From NCBI GenBank assembly GCA_030142905.1, contig JASJOG010000297.1:62001-126000 (forward strand): a stretch of DNA of 64,000 nt, written 5' to 3'. The notes beneath the pieces are model-generated. The model did no database searches and was not told the DNA's origin. It saw nothing but the letters and a program-made list of their open reading frames with translations. Both the position numbers and the translations under genes were made by a program. Positions 43,656-53,664 of this stretch are shown here, piece after piece. Numbering within the stretch: position 1 is the stretch's first letter; every line of letters begins with the position of its first letter. The DNA comes from Heliopora coerulea. Lineage: Eukaryota; Cnidaria; Anthozoa; Scleralcyonacea; Helioporidae.

Positions 43656-43889
43656 ATTTTCTCAGTATCTTTTCTTTGTATATGATGCATAACCAATTTG
43701 TGCATGTCCTTCAACAGAAAACGTTTCTGTAATTTGACACTTTTGACAACCGGAAGTGACGTCATATGTTTAGGTTGATAGCTGTTTGTCAAAAGCGAAT
43801 AAAATTGTGCAGATTTGCTATAACTGAAACACTCATAGGGAACAGTTCTCAAAAGTGACAAAAAGTGTTCACATTTGAGAAAAACAACC
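43656..43889. other. Junction between provirus A and provirus B
   Basis: No coding sequence or terminal inverted repeat of either element was recognised. The minus-strand frame across it is not supported. Confidence 0.4.
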
Positions 43890-44616
43890 AAAAAGTCTTA
43901 ATTCACTAGAATGCCCCTTTTCTCACTACTGATACTAAGCAGATATGCGTTTTCTATACCAGTTTATAGAAAAGATATGACTAATATGACAAAAGCTGTT
44001 GGAGAACTATTGGAACGTTTTATGGATCGGTTTGGAAATTATCTAGAATTAGTGCAATTTGATGATGGCAAAGTATTCTATAATGCTGGGGTTAAAACAT
44101 TATTGGAAAAGCATAATATCAAATACTTTTCTACAAAATCTTATAAAAAATGCAGCCATTGTTGAGAGATTCAACTAAAACTTGAAAACTTTTATGTAGA
44201 AGTATTTTTACATCAAAGAAATATATAAATGGATTGATGTATTATACCAATTGGTGCAGAATTATAATAATGCCAAACATTCTGCCATACGGATGAAACC
44301 CACAAATGTCAATAAAACCAATGAAAATCAAATCTGAAATACTCTATATGGCCACAGATATGCTGAATTGCCAATACCTAAATACAAAGTTAGTGATACA
44401 CTCAGAATATCCAAATATAAATCAACATTTACAAAGGGATATGAAGTTAATTTCACAGAAGAGTTAATTAAAATAGTGAAAATTATTAGGGGTGATCCAA
44501 ATGTTTATGAATTAGAAGATTTAGAAGGGGAATCAATTATCGGCAAATTTTATGAGGAAGAATTATCAGCTGTTGATAAAAAGGATGATGTATATCGTGT
44601 TAAAAAAATACTAGAA
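43890..44616 (+). pseudogene. Retroviral-type integrase of provirus B, 5' part
   Basis: The DDE core is readable: SRYAFSIPVYRKDMTN, LVQFDDGKVFYN with the second aspartate, and KHNIKYFSTKS. After a frameshift comes AAIVERFN with the catalytic glutamate. The SH3-like C-terminal domain follows (PIPKYKVSDTLRISKYKS), then the start of a chromodomain (DDVYRVKKI). The first aspartate region is frameshifted and the zinc-binding N-terminus is gone. In the segment before the SH3-like domain a family tryptophan is TGA. The chromodomain is cut at 44611 by a nested insertion and resumes at 50073. This is the integrase type that inserts Polintons. Confidence 0.8.
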
Positions 44617-44670
44617 ATACGTGCACGCAACAACCCCTCGCCCACCCTCCAAAAAAATCTCTGGAGAATC

Positions 44671-45070
44671 AACAAGGGCAGATAATGTTATAAGCCAATC
44701 AGCGCATTTGTTTACATCGATGGGTTGACCAATCAAACTGCTCCATTTTACCAACATGTCTGAATTTATTGGGACATCACTAGCGAAAAACTTTACCTCA
44801 GAAAAAGCCTTCCGTGAACGCGAATTTTGCATTTTCAAACAGAAAACGAACTGATTCGGATAGTATATGAGTTTTTCTTCAAATCTGTCGTGCGGATTTG
44901 TAATGCGTTCCTTAACAAGAAAAATATCGGCTTTCGAATCGGGAGTTACGAAATGCTCACGACCGAGTTCATGTTTAACGTTGTCTGTGTGAAAAAGCCA
45001 ACATAAATTTATTATTCTGTACAAGTTTTGATATCCTAGAGCTTTCAAGGCTCTCCTTATCTCATAAATT
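44671..45070 (+). repeat. Left long TIR of the 3.46-kb transposon
   Basis: It is nearly identical to the reverse complement of 47730-48130. The open frame of 145 codons on its minus strand exists, with disruption, in the other arm as well. Confidence 0.8.
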
Positions 45071-47729
45071 CGAAAGTACGTAAAGTGGTGCTTTTCTTAG
45101 CTCTAAAACTGGTTCGAACACCTAGAATTTGTATCTGGCTGATATCGGAGGATAATTTTGGCCTCTCTGCATCCTCGTGGCCTGCGGAACGAAGCTGAGC
45201 GAAGGAAAGGAGTGTTGGTCAAATTAAACGTAAACCTAGTTTAGGAAAACATTTGCTCAAAGCATACCACTCGAATAGAAATGAAGAATGACGAATTTAT
45301 TGTTTTCGTGCATCTACCCGACGACCATTGCTTACCCTTGAAAGCAAACAAGAAACTCTTTATTCGCCTGCAAATTCATCGAAGTCGTCCACCAGCTCGA
45401 GACCTTCCCTCGTCCATCGTCGTTGTCATCATTGTCACTCTTCACTTCATTGTAGTTTTCATAAATGGTATTACTTCAAGATGGGGTCGTTCACTGGTCT
45501 CCCTGGGCGTTTAACCTTAAATTCTGGGATGACATGGCAAATTCGATAATACTGACATACATGCGTTGCATGCCAGGATGAAAGAATGTCCGCACCCTCG
45601 AAAGATCCACCGCGATGGACTTTTAGTTCTACTCAAGGTAATTGCGACAGTTTTTGAAATTTAGTACTGATCTTGCCCACATCCACTGGTGAGCTTCCAG
45701 GGCCTTTTTTAATGAAGCTATCATTTAGACGCATTAACAGCAAAAGTCAGAGACTTCGTGAAACCAGTACCAACCAGAAAATGCGTTGTCAAAGAGTGAA
45801 ACAAATCCATTAGAGTAATAAGCAAATAACTGGAAATTCCAGGCAAACTCAACTCCAGTTCTCTTTAGTGTAAGAGGTCCGGTTGATTGACATCATGATA
45901 TTAGATACACTTTTGAATTTTGATATTTATGGGTTTGAAGGGTTTTTTAACGATATATATCCAAGTGACAGAACTTTGTTTGTAACAATCTCTTCACCAG
46001 AAAGATTGGGAGGTTTACACCTTGATGAGTCGATCCTGAAGGTGTTAAGCAATTCTGAGCAATTCAACAGGCCCTTTTTAAAATTATTGTCAGATAATCT
46101 GAAGAAACTTAGCAGCCTTAAATTTCAAATTTTTAATTCTTTTCCTGCTATGAATTCAAACTTTTCAGTGGCACAAATGTGCATTAAAATTAGTGCGATT
46201 CATGGTAGCAGGCATTCACCTCCTTGGCTTTCTCAGTTATCCAACCAGCTCTTTCAGTTTTTTTTGCACTTCCTAGTGAAAAGGGGTAGAAATTTTCCAC
46301 GAGATATTCATCAAAGACTACCCTAGAATGTAGCATAGGTTGGGACGTTAGGTTACTATTTTTGTGCTGATAAATTGAAGTAAAAGTTCAACCAGAATGG
46401 CCATGTGATAATGATGCTTGTGGTGCACCATAACAATACCCAGCAGCAATGCAAAAAATACTTGCAAAACAGATTGTAATTATTGCATTTGGACAGTGAC
46501 TGAAAACAGACAAAGTGTGATCCCCTAAGTTTCAAAGGTGCAATCTCCACAAATAACCTCCAGCAAGATGGGGACATGACTTTATGGCTGCTACTGATAC
46601 TGATGCAGCTTTAATAATGTGGGGATCTGCTGCAATTCCCAAATTTCTTAAGATGCCAGAATTGGAGTGTCCTGGATAATGCTTCATGAAACCAGTTTGG
46701 TCTTTGTGTATATGAGTATATCATGATGTCTTTCACAACTGTGACCCTAGTTTTTGTTGATTATCTTTACACCAGCTAAGGCTGTCGAAACGTCAGTCAC
46801 TTCAACCAACAGTCTTTCTCAAGACTACACTAACCTGGACGATCAACTTCCTCAAACATGTTACGATTCTCCCAGGTTCAAACCATTTACTTTATCAACA
46901 TATAGTTTCTGGAGAATTTAATGTATTATAGCAGAATCATTGCTGGATTATAATTTTGAAAAACAAATAAATTGGCTTCATTCTGAGTCATCACTTCCTT
47001 TTGATTACTGTGTGATTGCAATTGACGCGCTCAAATAAGGCTAGGGATGGTCTCTTCTCAATATGTGAACACAATTCGTTTCTAAATAACAGGACATGTA
47101 CCAAGCTATCCGATCTTTTTGTGAGAATATTAGGGAAAAGTAATACTTTCTGTTAATCAAAATTTAAAAAAAAGGACAAAATATGAATGTTAGTTGAATT
47201 TTTAGCTTTTGTAACAATACCCAAATTACATACTGAAAAATAGAGTCTTTTCTTTTACAGTAAACTTCAATACACTGTAATAAGGATTTATGTCTTGCCT
47301 CTTTCTGGTTTTGCTTGGCTTCCTTAACTAAAACATGCTGTCAAATATTCAATAAAAGTGCACTGTCTTATACATTGTATGAAACAGGCACTGCAAAGAT
47401 GCCTGTGAATCACACTGTGATTTTGCTACTAATTATCTTTTATGAAACTCGCAAATGCTTTGAATATCTCAGTCAAACTATGAACCTTTTATGGTTCGCC
47501 AGTTGCGTTTGACCACAAACCTTTGACCACTGGTCATAAAGGGGATGGTTATGACAACTTTTGTTATGAATTTAAGCGTTACACCAAACTTCAAAGATTT
47601 TCTTTTGGAAAAACTGAACTATTTTAACATTTCCCCACTGTTCGTGGCTGGGAATGAATGGAACGAAAACTAGACGTCAATAATGACGAAAAGTGCCACC
47701 TTAGCTACTTTATAAGGCTCTTTGTGATA
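45071..47729. other. Interior of the 3.46-kb transposon, no recognised transposase
   Basis: One plus-strand frame at 45883-46326 (147 codons) contains ERLGGLHLDESILKVLSNSE, but resembles no family. A Penelope pseudo-LTR fragment sits at 46768-46900. The rest appears non-coding. Confidence 0.45.
46768..46900 (+). repeat. Penelope-like element 1 pseudo-LTR fragment
   Basis: It matches 16478-16610, sharing GCTAAGGCTGTCGAAACGTC, the hammerhead 3' half, and the following 90 bases. The CUGAAGA half is absent, so the fragment is 5'-truncated within the ribozyme. Confidence 0.75.
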
Positions 47730-48130
47730 TATTTATCAGATAAAAAGAGCCTTGAAAGCTCTAGGATATCAAAACCCGTACAGAATAATAAATTTATGTT
47801 GACTTTTTCACACAGACAACGTTAAACATGAACTCGGTCGTGAGCATTTCGTAACTCCCGATTCGAAAGCCGATATTTTTCTTGTTAAGGAACGCATTAC
47901 AAATCCGCACGACAGATTTGAAGGAAAACTCATATACTATCCGAATCAGTTCGTTTTCTGTTTGAAAATGCAAAATTCGCGTTCACGGAAGGCTTTTTCT
48001 GAGGTATAGTTTTTCGCTAGTGATGTCCCAATAAATTCAGACATGTTGGTAAAATGGAGCAGTTTGATTGGTCAACCCATCGATGTAAACAAATGCGCTG
48101 ATTGGCTTATAACATTATCTGCCCTTGTTT
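47730..48130 (-). repeat. Right long TIR of the 3.46-kb transposon
   Basis: Inverted partner of 44671-45070, ending CATTATCTGCCCTTGTTT. Confidence 0.8.
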
Positions 48131-49490
48131 GGAGAATCCAAGTAACAATGATAAGTTTTCAAAATTCTCAAAAAGACAAATCCTCCTGACTATAACTGGA
48201 AGAGGACATGCAATAAGAAAAAATCCACACAGAATTTGGCCGCAAATAAACAACAATCCAAACAGACTTTCCGTCTTAAAAGTGGAGCATTCTCATCGAT
48301 TATTAAACGGATACCGGCATTACGGACAGCTCATGACTGAATATTTTCCTGACATTTTTTTTGACTTAAAAAATTGATAAATTATACGTTACCTCAAAGT
48401 TAGTTACAAATGTCTTTAAGATCTGCTATGATATGGGTTTATGCTAAGTATTCATCCGGAAGTACAAGACTTTGGTGACGAAGATGAAACGAATTACGAA
48501 ATCGACGAAGTAAACAAAGAAAACATGAACGAGTTCTGCAGTTTTATCGCTGACCAAATATCAGAAAATACAAAACATAAAACAAAATACAACAAGCAAA
48601 CCTTGTGCAAGTTTTGTCGAAAGAAGAACGAGAAGAGGGAAGTAAAAGACGTACTTTTTCCAAGGCAAAACATCAATAAAAATGAAAAATGGCGTATAAA
48701 CCTGCAACTCTTGCGTATTTTCAACTAAGCATTCAGTGGCACCTCAACACAAAGGGTTCAACAGTAAATTTACACACAGACGGCTTTAAACTCTTTTGAG
48801 AAGTTTTAAAATCCTGATGAAAGCATTACCGATCGAATACTGTAAAGGTCATCATGCACAAATCACTCTTGAAGTGAGAAAGACTGAAGCGGACAACTGT
48901 TTTGCCGAAGGATAATTTGGTGACCAAAAACAAGTAGCTTTGCAGCGAGTTACCTGGTGGCTGTTTACCTTGCATTTTTGTTTCGAGCCAAAAATACATC
49001 TTAATGTCTTCAATGGGGTGACATTTCATAGCAAAAAAAATCCTGATTGAGGCAATGAAATCTTTGTGTGGAAAGCGGAGAAAGCATCCGAAGTCTATCA
49101 TGGCCTTGACAACTCTTCTGGATGACGAGTGTTCTATCCCACTTCTCAAACAATTGACCATGAACGCTGTCCGCTTAAATACTGCAAAATGTTCAAAAAT
49201 AATCGTCGTACGGAGATGAATGAACCAGAATCTTCATTCTACTTTATCAATAAACACCAGCAAAATCCAGGCGGTAATATTTCGTACAAGACGTCTCCCT
49301 TAGGGAAGAATTAAGTCTGGAAGCTACTTTTGAAAGCTGCTCAAAACAATTCCGTTCGCAAAACTTGTACTTCAAAGCTACTCAATTCAGACTTACCTGC
49401 GATTGTGCAGCTCAGGTAAGTGGTTACCAGAACGTGAAAAGTCTCAAGATTTATACTAATCGACATCTATTCGACTTCAGCGAATAACGT
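48131..49490 (+). pseudogene. Crypton-type (DUF3504) tyrosine recombinase, copy 2
   Basis: The N-terminal domain at 48441-48728 has NEFCSFIADQ and ENTKHKTKYNKQTLCKFC. A middle block near 49150-49314 reads RCPLKYCKMFKNN, ESSFYFINKHQ and YKTSPLGKN. Near 49350 NNSVRKTCTSKLL corresponds to the NHSxRKT box with the histidine replaced by asparagine. At the end, SGYQNVKSLKIYTN corresponds to the catalytic-tyrosine block. Frames change at least three times. Crypton recombinases excise and integrate circular DNA. The box order supports the family; the middle catalytic arginine region is unreadable. Confidence 0.65.
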
Positions 49491-49904
49491 TTTAATACAG
49501 TTAGTCGCTTAGCAAATGTCCTGACAGCAAGCGAGTTCCCTTACGTCTTTTGTTCATATAAATCAGAAAGAACCACCACAAAGCGTTGCTGCAAAAAGTG
49601 AACAGTTGGCAAATGCATATTCCAAGGAGCTAACTTTGAGAACTGCTCTGTCAAGTCATAAATTGTCCAGTTACTGAGGTGGCGAAACCAGCCGCAGCCA
49701 CCAAGAACGCCATTTCCTTTGCCGGTCGTAAATCATTTACTGGTTTCAGTGTTCAAATAATGTAAACAACTTGCGAGAGATCCATACAAGGGAAAAAATA
49801 ACGAGACCAAATCGATTTGCTTCAATACGGTACCTAAGTACGGTTTGTTCAACAACACACCAGTCCCCAAGCTGGCACACGCCATTTTTGAGTGACAAGA
49901 CACC

Positions 49905-49940
49905 GTGGATATATATATATATATATAAAGAAAGATATAT
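49905..49940. repeat. (TA)n-rich microsatellite
   Basis: A short alternating TA tract within the Crypton copy 2 downstream region. Confidence 0.6.
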
Positions 49941-50013
49941 ACACAAAGCTAAAATTTTTCTCCCTAGTAATCACCACGCGTGTAAAAGGACTCCACGCAC
50001 GTCAAGATTAGTA

Positions 50014-50047
50014 CCCTCGCACCGCGCTTCGCGCGGTGGGCGAGGGG
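50014..50047. repeat. G+C-rich hairpin at the right edge of the nested insertion
   Basis: ACCGCGC and GCGCGGT flank a TTC loop, extended by CCCTCG and CGAGGG with a small bulge. It is far richer in G+C than the surrounding viral sequence and marks the end of the insertion. Confidence 0.6.
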
Positions 50048-50072
50048 ATTAAAGAGAAAGAAGATTTGCGGG

Positions 50073-50165
50073 AAGAAAATGGCTCTTGTTAAATGGTTGG
50101 GATATGACTCAAAATATAATTCATGGATTCCAGAAAGTGATATAAAAATCTGGAGTAGCCAATAA
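50073..50165 (+). pseudogene. 3' end of the provirus B integrase: chromodomain
   Basis: KKMALVKWLGYDSKYNSWIP and ESDIKIW are the second half of a chromodomain, ending TAA at 50163-50165. It fits directly after the YRVKKI segment that stops at 44611-44616. The next gene starts five bases later. Chromodomains at integrase C-termini steer insertion to particular chromatin. Confidence 0.75.
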
Positions 50166-50169
50166 AAAT

Positions 50170-50346
50170 ATGGCTGAAGGAGTATTTGAAGAATTTGAAT
50201 TAGAGAATTTTGATAAAAAAATCCTGAATATGAAACGATAAATAATGATGAATTAGAGGATCAAATAGATAGTCTTAATTTATTAATATGCTTGAAAATG
50301 AAACTGACTTTGACGAATATAAACAAACATCTGACAGATTAAAATA
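50170..50346 (+). pseudogene. Acidic N-terminal gene fragment, provirus B
   Basis: It starts MAEGVFEEFELENFDKK five bases after the integrase stop, and a frameshift makes it end early. In the next frame the acidic sequence continues (DELEDQIDSLNLL). Together with 50351-50760 it may be one acidic protein. Not recognised. Confidence 0.4.
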
Positions 50347-50350
50347 ACAT

Positions 50351-50760
50351 GTGTCTATTTTAGATAACAGAACTAAAAAAGGCACAACATTCAAGAATAC
50401 AGGATGGATAGATGAAGATATTGCGTATATTCAAACAAATGAAGGAATTATTCGTACAAAGGGCATCAATTTGATAATAAATTTACAACCAATATCTTTC
50501 GAAAAAATGGTGATTTTAGAGATGATAAAACACGACAACATATACTACAGGATTATGTTAAATTAACAAGATCTATATTGTCTTACATTGAAACAGATAA
50601 TCAGATCAGACCATTGTTAAATAATGAAGAAGGAATTGAGGTTCTTAAAAATATTTCTTATGCAAGAGGTGGTAGTCCTAAAACAGGTGAAATTAAGACT
50701 TATATATCTTTTTTAAAACGTATGAATAATAGATTTAATTACTTCAAAAATGACATTTGA
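50351..50760 (+). pseudogene. Unrecognised provirus B gene in two frames
   Basis: The first frame, VSILDNRTKKGTTFKNTGWI, ends at 50566. The second resumes as LTRSILSYIETDNQIRPLLN and includes YARGGSPKTGEIKTYISFLK, ending at 50760. One base shift near 50525 explains the split (DKTRQHILQDYVKLTRS reads through). No similarity recognised. Its place just after the integrase, before membrane proteins, is compatible with a structural role. Confidence 0.4.
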
Positions 50761-50887
50761 GCGATTTAACCAAAAGACTCCAGAAGCTCAAGAATATGAC
50801 AGTTTAGTTAGAAAATTATTTAACAACAATGGAAAAACTTATAAACCGAGTATCAGAAAAGACAAACAAAACAACAAATCAGGTTAG
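50750..50887 (+). CDS. Small basic open frame overlapping its neighbours, provirus B
   Basis: Forty-five residues starting MTFERFNQKTPEAQEYDSLV and ending basic (IRKDKQNNKSG). It overlaps the previous gene by 11 bases and the next by 59, a compact layout typical of viruses. Function unknown. Confidence 0.35.
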   Translation: MTFERFNQKTPEAQEYDSLVRKLFNNNGKTYKPSIRKDKQNNKSG

Positions 50888-51448
50888 AGAAATAATAAAT
50901 AAAGCGATGACTAAACATGATGTCAGGAAAATGGTTGAGAATAAGACACAACATAAACAGACTGATAATTTACAAAGATTGAGAAATGAATTAAATAGTT
51001 TTAAATATGAAGATATAAAATCAGATGATGGAAGTATATCTCTACTATCAATACCCGATTATCTAATAGAGGTTATTGCTGAAGATTCCATTGATAATAT
51101 ACATGAGCGGTTACATGAACGAGCTGATCAGATAAATCAATTAGTTATTAGTGATCAAGAATTGAGAGAGTTGAGAGGTGTTTTAAACCCTGCTGGTGAT
51201 TCTGAAACTAAGATTGATAGTTTGGATAAAATGGCAGATTCATATCGTTTGAAAGCATTAGGAGAAACTGATAAGCATAACGAAACCTTGTATGAGATTG
51301 TTTCTAGAATAGCTTAATTAAAAAGTGATTATATTCTAACAATAGAAACAGATGAGGAACCAAGATATTCAGAATCACAAATTATAATCTGAAAAACTGT
51401 TGAAGACAATGAAAGTATCAGTGATTCGTCTAGACTTGAAAGATTCTA
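50829..51448 (+). pseudogene. Helical, coiled-coil-type protein of provirus B
   Basis: The first 162 codons are open and largely helical (INRVSEKTNKTTNQVREIIN; LHERADQINQLVISDQELRE), with a stop at 51315-51317. Reading on in the same frame gives an acidic tail (TIETDEEPRYSES) up to 51448 with one more stop. It is not recognised; charged and non-hydrophobic, so probably soluble or a scaffold. Confidence 0.45.
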
Positions 51449-51451
51449 AGA

Positions 51452-51727
51452 ATGGATAAAAAAGAATGGATTAGCGCTGGGGGTGGTATAGCAATTAGTA
51501 TAGTTGGAATTACCACAATTTTGATATCAGCTAGAAATGATGTGCAAAGGCTACTTCAAATCTGGTTAAAAGTGTATTTAATCTTGGAATAGAAACTATC
51601 AAAAATTTTAATTCCATTATTTAATATACTAGCTACAGTTATTTCTTGGGGAGTAAAAGGGTTACCATGGCTGGCTTCAAAACTATGGGTATTATTAGTG
51701 TTTTTTTCATGGTTCATATATGACTAG
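51452..51727 (+). pseudogene. Membrane protein with two hydrophobic segments, provirus B
   Basis: MDKKEWISAGGGIAISIVGI forms an N-terminal anchor. After a frameshift near 51590 a second hydrophobic block, including WGVKGLPWLASKLWVLLVFF, ends at TAG 51725-51727. It may be a virion membrane or entry-stage protein by position, but no family is recognised. Confidence 0.45.
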
Positions 51728-51769
51728 TATAAACAGCAAATGAAAAAATAGAATATCATATTATTATAT

Positions 51770-51907
51770 ATGAATCAAAAGATAATAAACATTCTTAAAC
51801 AAACGAGAGATATATCAATTTGTTGTAGAAAATCAAGTGCTGATATTGGAGTTTATATAAATAAATATTTAGAAACATTAAACAAACAAAACAATGCCCC
51901 AAGTTGA
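51770..51907 (+). CDS. Small helical open frame, provirus B
   Basis: Forty-five residues starting MNQKIINILKQTRDISICCR. Intact, helical, unrecognised. Confidence 0.35.
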   Translation: MNQKIINILKQTRDISICCRKSSADIGVYINKYLETLNKQNNAPS

Positions 51908-51959
51908 CTTTTAGATATCTATAAGATAGTCTATAAACAAAATATAAGTTTTGTTATAA

Positions 51960-52303
51960 ATGAGTGGAGAAAAACAAGATTTACCAAAGATAACATCAAC
52001 AGTTAAAACCAAAGATCCAAGAATGGTTGAAGTTGGCGAAGATTAGTCGCCATTTCCAAGGCTGCAAAAGAGAAGAAGATGCGTGAAAAGATTGAAAAAG
52101 AACAACTTGGAAATTATAATCAAAATAACTATAATTATACAAACGTTTCAGGAGTAGCTGGCTTATTAATATCTGTTATTGGTTTGTATCATACACGAAA
52201 GCGTTTTATGATAGAGTAGAAGGAATATAAGGATAAGAATGAAGAACTAGCTAAACCACAGAATATTCCAAAAAAGGTTAATAATTTGAATTCATTTGAT
52301 TAA
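51960..52303 (+). pseudogene. Basic protein with C-terminal membrane anchor, provirus B
   Basis: The first codons read MSGEKQDLPKITSTVKTKDP then RMVEVGE. After a frameshift the sequence continues ISKAAKEKKMREKIEKEQ, then an Asn-rich spacer, GVAGLLISVIGLYHTRKRF (an anchor) and a charged tail ending at TAA 52301-52303. A KDPxRV...K segment before a lysine-rich helix is a pattern I associate with small Polinton proteins. Nucleic-acid binding is a guess from charge. Confidence 0.4.
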
Positions 52304-52318
52304 AAACAAAATAATATA

Positions 52319-52434
52319 ATGGAAAATTCATCAGTTAAAAAAACAGGGGTCGACCAAGAAAATATTTTAGAAGCAAAGAGAAAAAATATTGGAAGCATAA
52401 ACAAACGTTACAGAGTATAAAAGGCAAGCGATAG
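52319..52434 (+). pseudogene. AT-hook-like small basic protein, provirus B
   Basis: It starts MENSSVKKTG; one missing G in a run near 52350 shifts it into GRPRKYFRSKEKKYWKHKQT, ending at 52434. GRPRK is the AT-hook core. Such tiny proteins would bind A+T-rich minor grooves, which fits the very A+T-rich viral genome. Confidence 0.45.
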
Positions 52435-52594
52435 TGGGGTGTGTGTTGTTTGAAAGAAATTACCCTTTCGTATAAATAATTACACTGTAAGACTCAAAAA
52501 CAAGAATAATTTATTTGAGATTATATAAACCTAACCTGTCTAGTGGTCTGACCAGATTTTTTATAACAAATATTAAATTTGTTCTGTTATATAG

Positions 52595-53412
52595 ATGAAA
52601 CATATGAATAATAAAATAATGAAATTCAATTTCAATTGTCAACCAATAAATGTGATAAAAGATGCTGATAATAATTCATGGTTCAAGGCTAAAACAGTGG
52701 CAAAAATTTTAGGATATACTAATAGAATGCAAGCTATTAGAAAAAATGTATGGCCTAAGGACGTTATAACAAGAGAGCGTACAGTAGACGCCCTCCAATC
52801 ACAGTGTAAATTTATCAGTGAAGTTGGTGTTTACTCTCTAATATTGAAATCTAAATTAGAATCAGCTAAAATATTCAAGCATTGAGTTTGTAAAGAAGTT
52901 TTACCATGGATTAGAAAAACAGATGGTTATCAGTTACCAAAACCTAAAAATAATCAACTGTTGCTTATGAACGAAACTGATCTTCATTATCAAGTGATTA
53001 AATACATTAAAAAATACCATGAAAACGCTTTAATTACCCCAAGTCTTGAAAAACATCAAACAAGAATCAAAAGACGACCTGACGCTTATAAGAAGGGTTA
53101 TACTGGCAGCCAGCCTGATATTATTATTGGTAATCTTCATAAGAAATATAGAGGTTTATGTATAGAACTCAAAACACCAGCAGGAGATGGTATTCTAGGT
53201 GAAAAACAAAATAATAGCCCAAAACAATATAATGTAAATTAAATGGCTATAAATGTATTGTTTCATGTGATTATGGTGAACTACATCGAGAGATTGATGA
53301 TTATTTTAAAAATGTTTGAATAAAATGTCAGTATTGTGATAGATTATTCAGAATTAATAAAACATTAAACAACCACCAAAAATATTTCCATGAGATTAAA
53401 TATACAGTATAA
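52595..53412 (+). pseudogene. Bro-N, VRR-NUC and zinc-finger protein of provirus B
   Basis: The Bro-N part reads NSWFKAKTVAKILGYTNRMQ, VGVYSLILKSKLESAKIFKH, then TGA at a conserved tryptophan, then VCKEVLPWIRKTDGYQ. In the same frame, after a linker, VRR-NUC motifs follow: GYTGSQPDIIIGN, GLCIELKTPAGDG and KCIVSCDYGE. The C-terminus after another TGA is IKCQYCDRLFRINKTLNNHQ, a C2H2-like finger. The near-continuous frame suggests that Bro-N and the nuclease were one protein. The same three parts occur in provirus A. Confidence 0.7.
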
Positions 53413-53418
53413 TATAAT

Positions 53419-53664
53419 ATGTCAATGGATAGAAAAGTAGTATTGAATGAGCTATATGATGCATTGCTTGTTACATTTGGTGCTGTTGGAGCTAGTATGA
53501 TTGCTAAGAAAATTGCTGGGATGCCTTTAGGAACTCCAGAATCGCTAAAAGGAGCAATAAAGTTGGCTGGAGCTGTTGGTGTTCAATCGATGGTTGTGAA
53601 TCTTGCAAAAGAAAAGAAATAAATGCCAGTTGACTCATTTAAATCTACATAATTGTATATAAAT
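53419..53664 (+). pseudogene. Small two-helix membrane protein, provirus B
   Basis: MSMDRKVVLNELYDALLVTF opens a frame closely matching 43139-43366, with two glycine/alanine-rich helices. A TAA at 53620-53622 falls where the A copy has tryptophan; the matching tail (MPVDSFKST) continues in frame beyond it. Confidence 0.65.

Larger units (their letters stand above)
44671..48130. mobile_element. TIR DNA transposon, 3.46 kb, unclassified
   Basis: The ends read AACAAGGGCAGATAATG (left) and its complement (right). The inverted repeats extend for about 400 bp at each side. GGAGAATC at 44663-44670 and 48131-48138 is a perfect 8-bp target duplication, and removing the element rejoins the Crypton sequence as in copy 1. 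Eight bases fits hAT, P or similar superfamilies. No transposase could be recognised inside, so it is probably non-autonomous or captures other sequence. Confidence 0.8.
44611..50065. mobile_element. Nested insertion splitting the integrase: Crypton-like copy 2
   Basis: It begins CTAGAAATACGTGCACGC, identical to the start of copy 1 at 29270. It carries a tyrosine recombinase pseudogene (48131-49490) and ends in a G+C-rich hairpin at 50014-50047. A 13-bp inverted match (CCCCTCGCCCACC at 44634-44646, GGTGGGCGAGGGG at 50035-50047) lies near the two edges. A separate TIR transposon occupies 44671-48130 inside it. The exact right edge is uncertain by some 20 bases. Confidence 0.6.

Noticed and set aside
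44611..45048. 145-codon minus-strand frame with plausible composition
   Set aside because: It lies in a long TIR, is disrupted in the other arm and crosses the transposon border, so it is not kept as a gene; its coding-like look is noted under the transposon.
45883..46326. 147-codon plus-strand frame inside the 3.46-kb transposon
   Set aside because: No motif or family could be recognised and no neighbouring coding blocks continue it.
36486..53340. Possible recoding of TGA as tryptophan in the proviruses
   Set aside because: TGG is also used for tryptophan in the same genes, some in-frame TGA are not at tryptophan positions, and TAA/TAG stops and frameshifts are equally common, so decay explains it.
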